From a bacterium UBP2_UBA5202 (GTDB lineage: Bacteria > Edwardsbacteria > AC1 > EtOH8): DNA of 64,000 nt. The notes beneath the pieces were generated by a model. The model worked only from the letters and a program-made list of their open reading frames with translations, did no database searches and was not told where the DNA came from. Within the stretch, counting starts at the first letter, position 1; each line of letters starts with the position of its first letter. Positions 52,210 to 61,655 of the stretch are shown piece after piece. The stretch spans positions 1 through 64,000 of the forward strand of contig DHVS01000029.1 in assembly GCA_002412795.1 (NCBI GenBank). Direction: 5' to 3'. Both the position numbers and the translations under genes were made by a program.

Positions 52210-52243
52210 AACGGCATGCTGATATGATCAGTATGCCGTTTTA
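52210..52243 (+). terminator. Intrinsic terminator after the permease
   Basis: The long stem AACGGCAT-GCTGAT / ATCAGT-ATGCCGTT with a short loop is followed by TTTATTA. It lies 45 bases after the permease stop. Confidence 0.88.
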
Positions 52244-52246
52244 TTA

Positions 52247-52275
52247 TGGACAAATGGGGTTAAATTGGTTATAAT
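52247..52275 (+). promoter_or_regulatory. Promoter predicted to give a leaderless mRNA
   Basis: TGGACA (52247-52252), a 17-base spacer and a perfect TATAAT (52270-52275). The expected +1 falls at about 52282, which is the A of the ATG of the propeller gene. There is no Shine-Dalgarno between. Confidence 0.65.
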
Positions 52276-52281
52276 AAAATC

Positions 52282-55104
52282 ATGAAATTCCGTTATCAGC
52301 CATTGGCTTGGCTGGCGATGGCCGTAATATTTACCTTGCCAATTTATAGCTCAAAGCTGACAGCTCAAAGCTATAGCATGGACCTGGTTCCTCCGGGCCG
52401 TTCCTGGCTGCAACTGGAGACCCTCCATTTCAAAGTGCTGTTCCAGCCCGCCCACCGGGCTCAGGCGGAAAAGTGCGCCCGGCTGGCCGAGCAGACCCAT
52501 GACAGACTGGTTCCGTTCTTAAAATGGAAGCCCGGAGGCCGGACCGAGATAATAATCACCGACCACCTGGACCAGGCCAACGCCATCACTACGGCCTTTC
52601 CCCGCCGGAGCATCGTCATATATCTAAGCCAGCCGGCCGGACAGCCCGGCAACTATGAAGACTGGATGGAGGAACTGGTAGTCCATGAATATACCCACCT
52701 GCTGGATATGGACATGGTCAGCGGGTTTCCCGGATTCCTGTGCTCTGCCTTCGGCCGCTTGTTTCTGCCCAACTCCGTCCAGCCCTGGAACCAGATCGAA
52801 GGCCTGGCGGTCTACGCCGAAAGCCGGTACACCAGGTTCGGCCGGAACAACGGGGCTTTGTACAACGGGGTGTTGCGGTCGGCGGTCAATGAAGGCAGGT
52901 GGGCGGCCATAGACCAGGCGGCCGTCTTCGGCCCGGATTGGCCTGCCGATGCCCCGTATCTGCTGGGCGGTAAATTCACCGAATATCTGGCGGATACATA
53001 CGGGGAATCCAAGCTGGCCGAATACCAGCGCCGGCACAGCTGGTTGGTGCTGCCGTTCATGCAGAACCGGCCGGCCAAGAAGACATACGGCAAAAGTCTG
53101 CCGCAATTGTGGACGGAGTGGCGGAGGCAAAGCCGGAAATTATACCGGGCGCAGATCGATTCCATAAAAGCTGCCGGCATAGATATTACTGAAAAACTGA
53201 CATCGGACGGCTTTGATAAGGAGGGGCTGGAAGTATCCCCGGACGGCCGGTTTGCCGCCTATGTTCAAAAAGACAGCAAGGACCGCCCCCGGATAATTTT
53301 GTACGGCCTGTCTTCAGGATCTTCCCGGATACTGGCCAAAGGAGATTTTCAGGGTTCCCCATGCTTCAGCCCGGACGGCACTCAGCTGGCTTTTGCCAAA
53401 GCCGAACACCTGAGTTCAGGTCAGCAATATTATAATGACCTGTATGTCCTTGACCTTGAAGACTGCCGGATTACCAGGGTCAGCAAGGGTTTGCGGGCGC
53501 AGGATCCGGCGTATTCCTCTGATGGCAAATACCTGTATTTTACGGCCAGCCGGGGCGGGGCCTATGCGTTGGGCCGTCTGGACCTGGCAACCAGAACCAG
53601 CGAATATCTGACAGACTTCTCAGATTCCTGCACCTACAGTCATTTGAAGTTGTCCCCCGACGGAAACAGAATAGCCCTGGCCGCCTGGACCGGAGAGGGT
53701 TTCAGTGATATTTATATCTATGACATCGCTAAAACCGAGTTCACCCCGCTGTTCTGCGACCAGGCCCAGGAACTTTGGCCCGGTTGGTCCCAAGACGGAC
53801 ATACGATATACTTCTCATCCGACCGTTCCGGAACCTGGAATGCTTACGGTCATGATCTGGAGCAGGGAACAGTCACCCGGCTGACCAATGCGGTTGGCGG
53901 TTCCCTGTCAGCGAGGGTTTTGGACGACAGCACCATTCTCTATCTTGATCTCTCGGCCCGGGGATACGATCTGGTAAAGGCCGGAATGGGGAGTTATTCT
54001 GTTCCGGCTACGGTCATTCTTGCTTCTGAAACAACTCAGTCCAAAGCAAATGCTCAAAGCACGGAATATCAGATATCAAAATATCAGCCCTTAAGCACCA
54101 TGCTGCCGGTACTGTGGTTTCCCGCTTTATTTGCAGATGAAAAGGGAGGTGCGCTGGGGGCCAGTCTATGGGGGTGGGACGCCCTGCTGCAAAGGAATTA
54201 CTATCTGTCGGCCGGGGCCAGCCCTGCCAATAAAAGATTTTACTATGTTTTGGAGTATGACGATCAGAGTTTGGTTGTTCCCTGGAATCTGAGGCTGAAG
54301 GATTATCCGGTGGGATATGATGTAAATGCCGCGGGCCGGGATATAGTTTACTGGCAACGGGAGCAGGAACAGAGTTTGTCCTTAAGCCTGCCATTCAAGA
54401 GATCGAACTATAGCATCACGCCGTATCTTAGTTTCAGGCACCAGCGTTTACAAAGTTCGGGTGACCTGGAAACAGGATACTGGACCGGGAACCTTTGCGA
54501 TATTAACCCATCAATGAGTTTCGTTAATTACAGGATATTCAGGAATTCCATCAGCCCCAGCGGCGGCCGGAGGATTTACGCCCAGGCCGGTTTTTACAAT
54601 AAGCTATGGGGCAGCGACCTCGATCAAACCTATCTGTTCGGCTCCTGGGACGAGTACTTGGGTCTGCCGTTTGACCGGCAGGTGCTGTATGCCAGCCTCC
54701 GGGCCGATGCCTGCTACAGCAACGGCCGGACCTATCTGGAAGCGGTTGACCGGTTCAAACTGCGCGGTTATCCGAGTTCCACGATCCAGGGCAGACGCCG
54801 TTTGGCCGCCACGCTGGAATACCGTTTCCCATTCATTGACATTCAGAGAGGAATTTCCACCTGGCCGGTTTACTTAAAGAACATCCACACCGCTGTCTTT
54901 TGGGAGGGTGGTGCCGGCGCATATAGTTTCAGTGGACTCAGAGCAAAACCATTGAACCAGAGTCTGGGATCGGAATTGATCGCCGACTGGACGATGTTTT
55001 ATTCCCTGCCTTTCTTCTGGAAGCTTGGCCTGGCAAGGCCGCTGCAAAGCCCAAAAGAATTTACAGTGTATATTTCATTTACCGGGGATATTTTGGGAAT
55101 ATGA
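52282..55104 (+). CDS. Secreted metallopeptidase-TolB propeller-beta-barrel protein
   Basis: The 940-residue protein has three parts. Signal peptide: about residues 1-29. A peptidase-MA-like domain (about 30-280) carries the zinc motif in VVHEYTHLLDMD (HExxH) and a following Glu region (IEGLAVYAES). A TolB/PD40 beta-propeller (about 290-560) shows repeated SPDGxxxAF motifs (FSPDGTQLAFAKAE, YSSDGKYLYFTASR, SQDGHTIYFSSDRS). The last 370 residues are strand-rich with FKLRGYPSSTIQGRRRLAAT and end GDILGI, probably a BamA-type outer-membrane barrel. It is coupled by ATGA to the Omp85 gene. Its role in envelope proteolysis is inferred. Confidence 0.82.
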   Translation: MKFRYQPLAWLAMAVIFTLPIYSSKLTAQSYSMDLVPPGRSWLQLETLHFKVLFQPAHRAQAEKCARLAEQTHDRLVPFLKWKPGGRTEIIITDHLDQANAITTAFPRRSIVIYLSQPAGQPGNYEDWMEELVVHEYTHLLDMDMVSGFPGFLCSAFGRLFLPNSVQPWNQIEGLAVYAESRYTRFGRNNGALYNGVLRSAVNEGRWAAIDQAAVFGPDWPADAPYLLGGKFTEYLADTYGESKLAEYQRRHSWLVLPFMQNRPAKKTYGKSLPQLWTEWRRQSRKLYRAQIDSIKAAGIDITEKLTSDGFDKEGLEVSPDGRFAAYVQKDSKDRPRIILYGLSSGSSRILAKGDFQGSPCFSPDGTQLAFAKAEHLSSGQQYYNDLYVLDLEDCRITRVSKGLRAQDPAYSSDGKYLYFTASRGGAYALGRLDLATRTSEYLTDFSDSCTYSHLKLSPDGNRIALAAWTGEGFSDIYIYDIAKTEFTPLFCDQAQELWPGWSQDGHTIYFSSDRSGTWNAYGHDLEQGTVTRLTNAVGGSLSARVLDDSTILYLDLSARGYDLVKAGMGSYSVPATVILASETTQSKANAQSTEYQISKYQPLSTMLPVLWFPALFADEKGGALGASLWGWDALLQRNYYLSAGASPANKRFYYVLEYDDQSLVVPWNLRLKDYPVGYDVNAAGRDIVYWQREQEQSLSLSLPFKRSNYSITPYLSFRHQRLQSSGDLETGYWTGNLCDINPSMSFVNYRIFRNSISPSGGRRIYAQAGFYNKLWGSDLDQTYLFGSWDEYLGLPFDRQVLYASLRADACYSNGRTYLEAVDRFKLRGYPSSTIQGRRRLAATLEYRFPFIDIQRGISTWPVYLKNIHTAVFWEGGAGAYSFSGLRAKPLNQSLGSELIADWTMFYSLPFFWKLGLARPLQSPKEFTVYISFTGDILGI

Positions 55105-56906
55105 GAAACCACTTTTGGCATAGGTTACTGATATTTTTCTGTCTGTGGGCCTCAGCTGTTGTTCCGGCACGGGCCACGGAGGCGGGACGGTTGGAAATAA
55201 CATTTACCGGCAATGAGTCCTATTCTTCTGCGGCGATTAAAAAGCAACTGAAACTGAAGCCGGTGGATGGGAATATCATTCCCGAAAGTTTGGAGACAGC
55301 AGCGGGAAGATTAAGATCCTTCTACTGCCGGCAGGGTTATCTGGATGTAGTCATCAGCCATAAGTATTCAGAGCCAAAGGAGGTAATCCCGGAACTGGTT
55401 GCGATCGAGATTGATGAAGGCCGGCGCTGCCTGGTGGAGGAAATAGTCTTTAAGGGTAATACAGTTCTGGCAAGTGAGCAGCTGGCTATGATTTTAAGGA
55501 CCAAGCCTGGCGCCGGGCTTGATCTGTCTGCTTTGGGCGAGGATGACTTCAACCTGATGCTGTTCTACGCGGACCTGGGTTACATCTTTGCCGAAGTGGA
55601 GCACGAGCTTAATTACCGGGATGCTTACCACGCGGTATTGGTATTTACCATAAACGAAGGCCGGCCGGCCAGAATAGGGCTGATAACCATCAGGGGCAAT
55701 GAACTGACCAAAACCCGGACAATCGAACGTGAACTGCAGATGAAGCCGGGGGACATATTTTCCCGGCGGGCGCTGCAAAAATCCCAACTCCAGCTGTCGT
55801 CAACCGGCTTGTTCAAAGAGGTTAGGGTCTCCCCCGGAACTACCAGCCCCGACCATTCAATGATCGACATCGAAGTGGTAGTGAAGGAAAAGCCCCGCCA
55901 CGTCTTTGCCACCGGTTTTGGTTACGGGAGCGGGGATGCCTTCCGGGTCTCCGCTGGCTGGGCTGACCGCAACATCGGCGGAATGGGGAGAACCCTGGAA
56001 TTTAAGGCTTTGACCGCCTTTCAGGTCTGGAGCGGTTTTAAGACCGTGCGGCGCCAGGCCCGGGCATCATATTTGGAGCCTTGGCTGTGGGGCGGCCGCA
56101 CCCAGTCCGAGGTTTCGCTGTATTACGACGATTTCCGTCCTCCCTATACCGATTACCGGCTGCAGACCATCGGATTGGATCTGATGCTGGCCAAAGTTAT
56201 CGGCCGCTATTCAAATATGGGCGCCCGCTGGAAGCAGGAGTGGCTGAAGCTTTCACCCGAATGGAGCCGGCAGGGAAGCGCGGCCGATACCGTCAGCTAC
56301 CGGGGGCGGCGGACGATGGAGATGTTCGGAGAATACCGCCGGTTCGATGACCCCGTAAATCCCCGGTCTGGTTTTGGCTATGAATGGCAGACCGATTACA
56401 CCGGAGGATTGCTGGGCGGGGCCGAGACCTACCAGCGCCTGACCAACGAATGGATATTGCACGCAAAACTCTACGGGCCGTCGGGATTATCCGCCCGGCT
56501 TAAATACGGCATCATCGGGGATTGGGCCCTGCACGCCAGGGTGCCGCTGTACGAAAAATATTTTCTGGGCGGACCCAACACAGTCCGCGGTTTTAGCAGC
56601 GGCCGCCTGGGGCAAACGGACGCCTGGGGCAATAACATCGGCGGCGATAAGATGGGTTTGGCAAACGTAGAGCTAAAAGTGTTTTTCCCAAAACATTGGG
56701 TGGGGGTAATATTTGCCGATGCCGGTCTGGTGGAAAGCTGCCAGGTCTTAAAACTTTCCCTGTCCCAGTGGCACGGCACCCCGGGATTCGGGGCCCGTTA
56801 CGTCTTTCCCTTCGGCACCGGCCGGGCTGATTTTGCTTTTCCCGTAGAGAAATATGACCAGATCAAATACTGGCGTGCGGTGCTGGCCTGGGGCGAGGCG
56901 TTTTGA
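55101..56906 (+). CDS. Omp85/BamA-TamA family outer membrane protein
   Basis: A signal peptide (about residues 1-25) is followed by three to four POTRA domains (about 28-275): LEITFTGNESYSSAAIKKQL, VEEIVFKGNTVLASEQLAMI, and IGLITIRGNELTKTRTIERE LQ. A 16-strand-type barrel (about 280-601) contains the lid-loop motif GGPNTVRGFSSGRLG (VRGF) and ends LAWGEAF with a terminal Phe. The 601-residue size fits TamA or a short BamA. Start codon overlap with the upstream gene suggests co-assembly. Whether it is the essential BamA cannot be told from the window. Confidence 0.92.
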   Translation: MRNHFWHRLLIFFCLWASAVVPARATEAGRLEITFTGNESYSSAAIKKQLKLKPVDGNIIPESLETAAGRLRSFYCRQGYLDVVISHKYSEPKEVIPELVAIEIDEGRRCLVEEIVFKGNTVLASEQLAMILRTKPGAGLDLSALGEDDFNLMLFYADLGYIFAEVEHELNYRDAYHAVLVFTINEGRPARIGLITIRGNELTKTRTIERELQMKPGDIFSRRALQKSQLQLSSTGLFKEVRVSPGTTSPDHSMIDIEVVVKEKPRHVFATGFGYGSGDAFRVSAGWADRNIGGMGRTLEFKALTAFQVWSGFKTVRRQARASYLEPWLWGGRTQSEVSLYYDDFRPPYTDYRLQTIGLDLMLAKVIGRYSNMGARWKQEWLKLSPEWSRQGSAADTVSYRGRRTMEMFGEYRRFDDPVNPRSGFGYEWQTDYTGGLLGGAETYQRLTNEWILHAKLYGPSGLSARLKYGIIGDWALHARVPLYEKYFLGGPNTVRGFSSGRLGQTDAWGNNIGGDKMGLANVELKVFFPKHWVGVIFADAGLVESCQVLKLSLSQWHGTPGFGARYVFPFGTGRADFAFPVEKYDQIKYWRAVLAWGEAF

Positions 56907-57034
56907 CCGTTCCGGGGATGACAGGAGTGCCTTCGCTGAAGCTACTGCACTTGAAGAAGGCAAACAGGGAGCGTAAGCGAATTTACATGATTAACGGGAT
57001 TTAATATATTAAGGATAAGAACATTGGAGATGTG

Positions 57035-57823
57035 ATGCAAGACCAGATCAAACAAGCCAGGCAGTTATTGGAAAAATCCGGCATTCTGATCACAGATCAC
57101 CTGCCCGATGACGCTGTCTGGCATGCGGTAAAACTTCAGGCAGGCAGGGCCGGCCAGGTGCCCGGAATAAAGGAGGAGATGGCGGGTTTCATAGACCACA
57201 CCATCCTTAAACCCGAGGCCAAAAGTGCAGACATCGAAAAACTGTGCGCCGAGGCCCGGCAGCATGGATTCTATTCGGTTTGCATAAACCCTGTCTGGGT
57301 GCCGTTGGCAGTAAGTTTGCTGAAGGCCAGCCCGGTCAAAGTCTGCACGGTCTGCGGTTTTCCGCTGGGGGCCAACTCTTCTGCAATGAAGTCCAATGAA
57401 GCTCTTCTGGCGGTGGAACAGGAAGCCGTCGAAGTGGACATGGTGCTCAACATCGGCGTACTGAAATCAGAGGGCCATAAGGCTGTGCATCAGGACATCG
57501 CCGCCGTAGTCAAGGCTTGTTCCGGAGCACTGGTCAAGGTTATCATAGAAACCTGTTTGCTGACCAATGAAGAGAAGATACTGGCCTGTCTGATCGCAAA
57601 GTCGGCCGGGGCGCATTATGTGAAGACCTCCACCGGTTTCTCCAGCGGAGGGGCCGCGGCCGAAGACATCGCGCTGATGCGCCTGACGGTAGGACCGCAG
57701 ATGGGGGTCAAGGCCTCGGGCGGGGTGCGCAGCCTGGAAGAGGCCAATAAAATGATCCTGGCGGGGGCCAGCCGGATAGGAACCTCATCGGGGATCAAGA
57801 TCCTGGAAGGATTGTCCGGTTAG
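57035..57823 (+). CDS. deoC: Deoxyribose-phosphate aldolase
   Basis: Cleaves 2-deoxyribose 5-phosphate to glyceraldehyde 3-phosphate and acetaldehyde. FIDHTILKPEAKSADIEKLC, VCTVCGFPLGANSSAMKSNE and VDMVLNIGVLKSE are typical. The Schiff-base Lys lies in AHYVKTSTGFSSGGAAAEDI; GVKASGGVRSLEEANKMILA follows. The ATG at 57035 is preferred over GTG 57032 because of the TTGGAGA spacing. An N-terminal extension of about 45 residues is present. It is preceded by a half repeat. Confidence 0.94.
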   Translation: MQDQIKQARQLLEKSGILITDHLPDDAVWHAVKLQAGRAGQVPGIKEEMAGFIDHTILKPEAKSADIEKLCAEARQHGFYSVCINPVWVPLAVSLLKASPVKVCTVCGFPLGANSSAMKSNEALLAVEQEAVEVDMVLNIGVLKSEGHKAVHQDIAAVVKACSGALVKVIIETCLLTNEEKILACLIAKSAGAHYVKTSTGFSSGGAAAEDIALMRLTVGPQMGVKASGGVRSLEEANKMILAGASRIGTSSGIKILEGLSG

Positions 57824-57834
57824 TCATTGTTCAA

Positions 57835-59325
57835 ATGTCCGGTTCCCGGGTCTTATTTGCCGAAGCAAGATGCCAAACCATACGTTCATTCAAAAGAAAT
57901 AACTGCGGCCAATTGATGACGGTTCACAGATTCAAAAGAAGCACTTACTGGATAGGCGGTGCAAACTCCCCGGGAAAGTATTTTCCGGTGGCGGTGGCGG
58001 CCAGGAAAGCCGGGATCTTCGATCTGACCGGATGCTGGGACAAGGCCGAGAAGTTGTATTCCCGCAATCTGGAGGTGTCAGCCGAAGCCGGATCCAAATA
58101 TTGGGAGGCCGAGTCGCACTATTGCCTGGGCAAGGTGATGAGATACAAAGGCCGCTTTGCCGACTCCCTGGTTCATCTTAAGCGGGCGGAGGAACTGTTC
58201 CTCCAGTTCGATGATCAACGTGGTGCCGTGATGGCGGTGGGCGTCAGGGGCGGGGTTTTTGCCGAACAGGGAGACTATCCCGCGGCGATCGAGTGTTTTG
58301 AACGCAAAAAAGAATGGGCCGAGCAGAATGGGGATCTGATGGAGCTGGCCGACTCCTGGGGCAGCCTGGGTGTGGTGCACACCGAAAAAAGAATGATCAG
58401 CGATGCGTTGGATTGCTTTCAGAAACAGTTGGCCATTGCCCGGCAAATCGGAGATTTACAGGGCCTGTCCATTGTTAACGGGAACATCGGTAATATATAC
58501 CTTTTCCAAAACAGCCTTGAAGCGGCCGCTGAATATTATAGTAAACAAAAAGATCTGGCGGAGCTGATCGGGGACAAACGTTCCTTATGCGTTGTTTCCT
58601 GCAACCTGGGCTTGTTATACAAGTATCAGGGACAGCAGGAAAAAGCATTGGACCGATTTCTAAATGGCTTGAAACCCGCCCAGGAAATAGGATTTACCAG
58701 GGCGATTTCATCGATCACGGGAAACCTGGGCACGATATATCAAAATATGGGCCAATGGGAAAAAGCCCGGGTAAATTTGATGCAGCAGCTTGAAATATCG
58801 CAAGCGATAAACGACCTACAGGGTTTGGTCACGGCGAATGCCAATCTGAATACCCTGGAATGGCTGACCGGAAATACCGGCAAAGCATGGGAGCACATCA
58901 ACTCGGCCATATCCCTGTCTGAGCGCCATGGGTTTGACGATAAATTGGTCATTTGCCTGAACATAGCTGCCGGGCAGAAATTAATGAGAAGAATAGCCGT
59001 CGAAGCCGAGAAATATGCCGCCAAGGCTCTTGATCTGTCCAAAAAACGCGACGATAAAGAGGAGACCGCCAGGGCTTCGATGATAATTGCCAGCGCCAGG
59101 GTTTTGTCGGGGGATATGGGCGGCATGGTAGAGTTAAGCAGATATGCCGCCGGGGAATTGGGGGATGAGCTGAAATATGAATCACAGGCCATGCTGTACC
59201 TTTGCACCGGCCGCAGGGAATATTTGGCAAAAGCCAAATCGCTTTCCGAAACCCTTTACCAAAAAACCAAAGATATCGCCTTTAGGATAAATTACTCAAA
59301 CCTGGAAGCCATGACGCAGCCGTGA
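57835..59325 (+). CDS. TPR-repeat protein
   Basis: The 496 residues consist mostly of about nine LGN/Rapsyn-type tetratricopeptide repeats (for example GSLGVVHTEKRMISDALDCF, GNIGNIYLFQNSLEAAAEYY, CNLGLLYKYQGQQEKALDRF, GNLGTIYQNMGQWEKARVNL). No enzymatic domain or signal peptide is seen. In related proteins such TPR blocks are the C-terminal half of cyclase- or kinase-linked ATPases, so this may be a detached or truncated version. The start is uncertain (57835, or ATG 57916 reading MTVHRFKRSTYWIGG). Its stop overlaps the uvrC start. Confidence 0.7.
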   Translation: MSGSRVLFAEARCQTIRSFKRNNCGQLMTVHRFKRSTYWIGGANSPGKYFPVAVAARKAGIFDLTGCWDKAEKLYSRNLEVSAEAGSKYWEAESHYCLGKVMRYKGRFADSLVHLKRAEELFLQFDDQRGAVMAVGVRGGVFAEQGDYPAAIECFERKKEWAEQNGDLMELADSWGSLGVVHTEKRMISDALDCFQKQLAIARQIGDLQGLSIVNGNIGNIYLFQNSLEAAAEYYSKQKDLAELIGDKRSLCVVSCNLGLLYKYQGQQEKALDRFLNGLKPAQEIGFTRAISSITGNLGTIYQNMGQWEKARVNLMQQLEISQAINDLQGLVTANANLNTLEWLTGNTGKAWEHINSAISLSERHGFDDKLVICLNIAAGQKLMRRIAVEAEKYAAKALDLSKKRDDKEETARASMIIASARVLSGDMGGMVELSRYAAGELGDELKYESQAMLYLCTGRREYLAKAKSLSETLYQKTKDIAFRINYSNLEAMTQP

Positions 59326-61115
59326 ACTTTCTGATCAATAAAATACAAAACTTTCCCCGGCAGCCCGGGGTCTACCTGTTCAAAGATGCAGCAGGAGAAT
59401 TCATCTACATCGGCAAGGCTAAGAGCGTCAAGGACCGAGTGCTGGACCACCTGCGCAACAGCACCGATCCCAAGGAAATGCGGATGGTGTCGCTGGCCAC
59501 GGACATCGAGTACATCCTGACCGACTCCGAGATCGAGGCCCTGATACTGGAGGCCCAACTTGTCAAAAAGCACCAGCCCAAGTATAACATCAGTTTAAAG
59601 GACGACAAGAAATTCCCCTGGATCAAGGTGACCAAGGAACCGTTTCCCCGGATCTTCTCCACCCGCGACCTGGACGATGACGGCTCCCGGCTGTTCGGTC
59701 CGTACATCGACGCCACCGCGGTCAAGCGGACCCTGAAACTGCTTAAGACCATCTTTCCCCTGAGAACCTGTGCCCACCATCTGCCGGGCAAAGGGCCGTC
59801 ACGGCCCTGCCTTAACTACCATATCGGCAAATGCTACGGGCCCTGTCAGGGTTACATCTCAGAGCAGGAATACCAGACAATGATCAGGTCGGCGGTGAGC
59901 TTTTTGACCGGGCGCAGCAAGGAACTGGAGCGGGAGTTGAAACGGCTGCGGGACGAGTCTGCCGGGAAACTAAATTTTGAAGAGGCCGCCCGCTGGCGCG
60001 ATCATTTGCAGAATCTCCAGAAAGTGACCGCCCACCGGAAGACCGTCCTGCCCGACGAGGCCGACTGCGACGTGATGGCCATGGGGCGGCTTAAGGCCCA
60101 GGCCTTTGTCACCGTGCTCCAGTTCCGGGAGGGCCGGCTGGTGGCCCGCCTGGACCGGGTTCTGGACAACCCGCTGGAACTGGAGGAAAGCCGTCTGTGG
60201 CCGGGTTTTCTGGAACAGCATTACCTGAGGGCTCTGACCATACCCCAGAAGATTTTGCTGGACGTTCTGCCCGAAGATATTCAACTGCTGGAGGAATGGC
60301 TGAGCCGCTTAAAGGATCAGAAAGTAAGCATCGCCCGGCCTTCCACAAACTTGGAAAAGAAGTTCCTGAACCTGGCCCAAAAGCAGATCGGGTTCAAACT
60401 GGACGAGACGGTGGCCCAGAAGGAGGAACTCAATTCCAAGACGGTCAAGCCGCTGCTGGAACTTCAGCAGGCGCTGGGGCTGAAAATTTTGCCCCGCAGC
60501 ATCACGGCCTTCGACATCTCGCACATTTCGGGCACCGATGCGGTGGGCTCGGCGGTCAGTTTCAAAGACGGCCGGCCCTACAAGACCGGCTACCGCAAGT
60601 TCAAGATCAAGACGGTGGAGGGCATCAACGATCCGGCCATGATGCGCGAGACCATAGAACGGTATTGGGCCAACCAGGAGGAAAAGAGCGAGCCGCACCC
60701 CGATTTCCTGCTGGTGGACGGCGGCCTGCCCCAGCTGAATGCGGCCTTGCAATTGGTTGATGAAAAGGGTTATAATGTAATGGTGGCCGGGTTGGCCAAG
60801 CGGTTGGAGGAGATATACTTGACCGGGGGCGAGGTGGTCAGTTTGGCCAAAAATTCCTCGGCCCTGCATCTGCTGCAAAGACTGCGGGACGAGTCGCACC
60901 GTTTTGCCCAAAGCTACCATCACAAGTTAAGGCAGAAGGGCATAGATTCTGAACTAAACAAGATCCCCGGCATCGGGCCGAAAACCGTGCAGAAATTGAT
61001 CAGGCATTTCGGTTCTGTTCAGAGGGTCAAGGAAGCGGGCCTGGAGCAGGTTTCGGAAATAGCAGGGAAGAGCGCAGCCGGAAAAATAAAAAAATATTTT
61101 GAGGAACAGGGCTAA
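59322..61115 (+). CDS. uvrC: UvrABC system protein C
   Basis: Excinuclease subunit making both incisions in nucleotide-excision repair. The GIY-YIG domain (PGVYLFKDAAGEFIYIGKAK) is followed by the cysteine region with PCLNYHIGKCYGPCQG, the UVR motif near LNFEEAARWRDHLQNLQ, the RNase H-like domain with FDISHISGTDAVGSAVSF and LLVDGGLPQLNAAL, and C-terminal HhH motifs (LNKIPGIGPKTVQKLIRHFG). It has 597 residues. The start is GTG at 59322, overlapping the TPR gene stop. Confidence 0.97.
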   Translation: MNFLINKIQNFPRQPGVYLFKDAAGEFIYIGKAKSVKDRVLDHLRNSTDPKEMRMVSLATDIEYILTDSEIEALILEAQLVKKHQPKYNISLKDDKKFPWIKVTKEPFPRIFSTRDLDDDGSRLFGPYIDATAVKRTLKLLKTIFPLRTCAHHLPGKGPSRPCLNYHIGKCYGPCQGYISEQEYQTMIRSAVSFLTGRSKELERELKRLRDESAGKLNFEEAARWRDHLQNLQKVTAHRKTVLPDEADCDVMAMGRLKAQAFVTVLQFREGRLVARLDRVLDNPLELEESRLWPGFLEQHYLRALTIPQKILLDVLPEDIQLLEEWLSRLKDQKVSIARPSTNLEKKFLNLAQKQIGFKLDETVAQKEELNSKTVKPLLELQQALGLKILPRSITAFDISHISGTDAVGSAVSFKDGRPYKTGYRKFKIKTVEGINDPAMMRETIERYWANQEEKSEPHPDFLLVDGGLPQLNAALQLVDEKGYNVMVAGLAKRLEEIYLTGGEVVSLAKNSSALHLLQRLRDESHRFAQSYHHKLRQKGIDSELNKIPGIGPKTVQKLIRHFGSVQRVKEAGLEQVSEIAGKSAAGKIKKYFEEQG

Positions 61116-61151
61116 AGTCGATTCCGTTTAATAATAAAAAGGCTTATTGCA

Positions 61152-61574
61152 ATGAAAAAGATTTTTAACAATTTACTGATCACAAATATTTTGCCTGTTG
61201 TACTATTCAATTTACTATTTTTCTTATGTTTCGATGTCGTCCGTGACCATAAAATATATGCAACTATTCTGTGGGTTGGGAATATTGCTGTTTTCCCGAT
61301 GCTGTTAACGATACTTGATTTGATCATAGCATTTAAAGAAAAACAGTATATATTTTTTAAATATTTCATCTTCATTTTATTGTCTATGGTTATTGGAAAT
61401 ATATTGAATTATATAAATTGGGGTATTACATCAAGGATGCTATTTACCCCTGACGGTGAAACACTATTGATAGTGGGTCATCTTGCCATTTTGGGTTTAA
61501 AGTTTGTTATTGCCTCATGTATACTCGCTCAAATAATATTAGTATTTTATCGGTTATTTACAAAACAGGTTTGA
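61152..61574 (+). CDS. AT-rich four-helix membrane hypothetical protein
   Basis: Not recognised. The 140 residues contain four predicted helices (about 10-28, 37-62, 70-90, 107-135) and few charged residues. The composition is strongly AT-rich and unlike uvrC and ogt on its two sides. No family motif is seen. The start ATG follows AATAAAAAGGC. It could be an integrated small gene without relatives in view. Confidence 0.55.
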   Translation: MKKIFNNLLITNILPVVLFNLLFFLCFDVVRDHKIYATILWVGNIAVFPMLLTILDLIIAFKEKQYIFFKYFIFILLSMVIGNILNYINWGITSRMLFTPDGETLLIVGHLAILGLKFVIASCILAQIILVFYRLFTKQV

Positions 61575-61655
61575 TAAAATAGTACTAAAATTTGTAGCAA
61601 TTATCAAATAGAACATAGTACAATTTCGAATCATACCGTAAAAAACTAAAACGCA

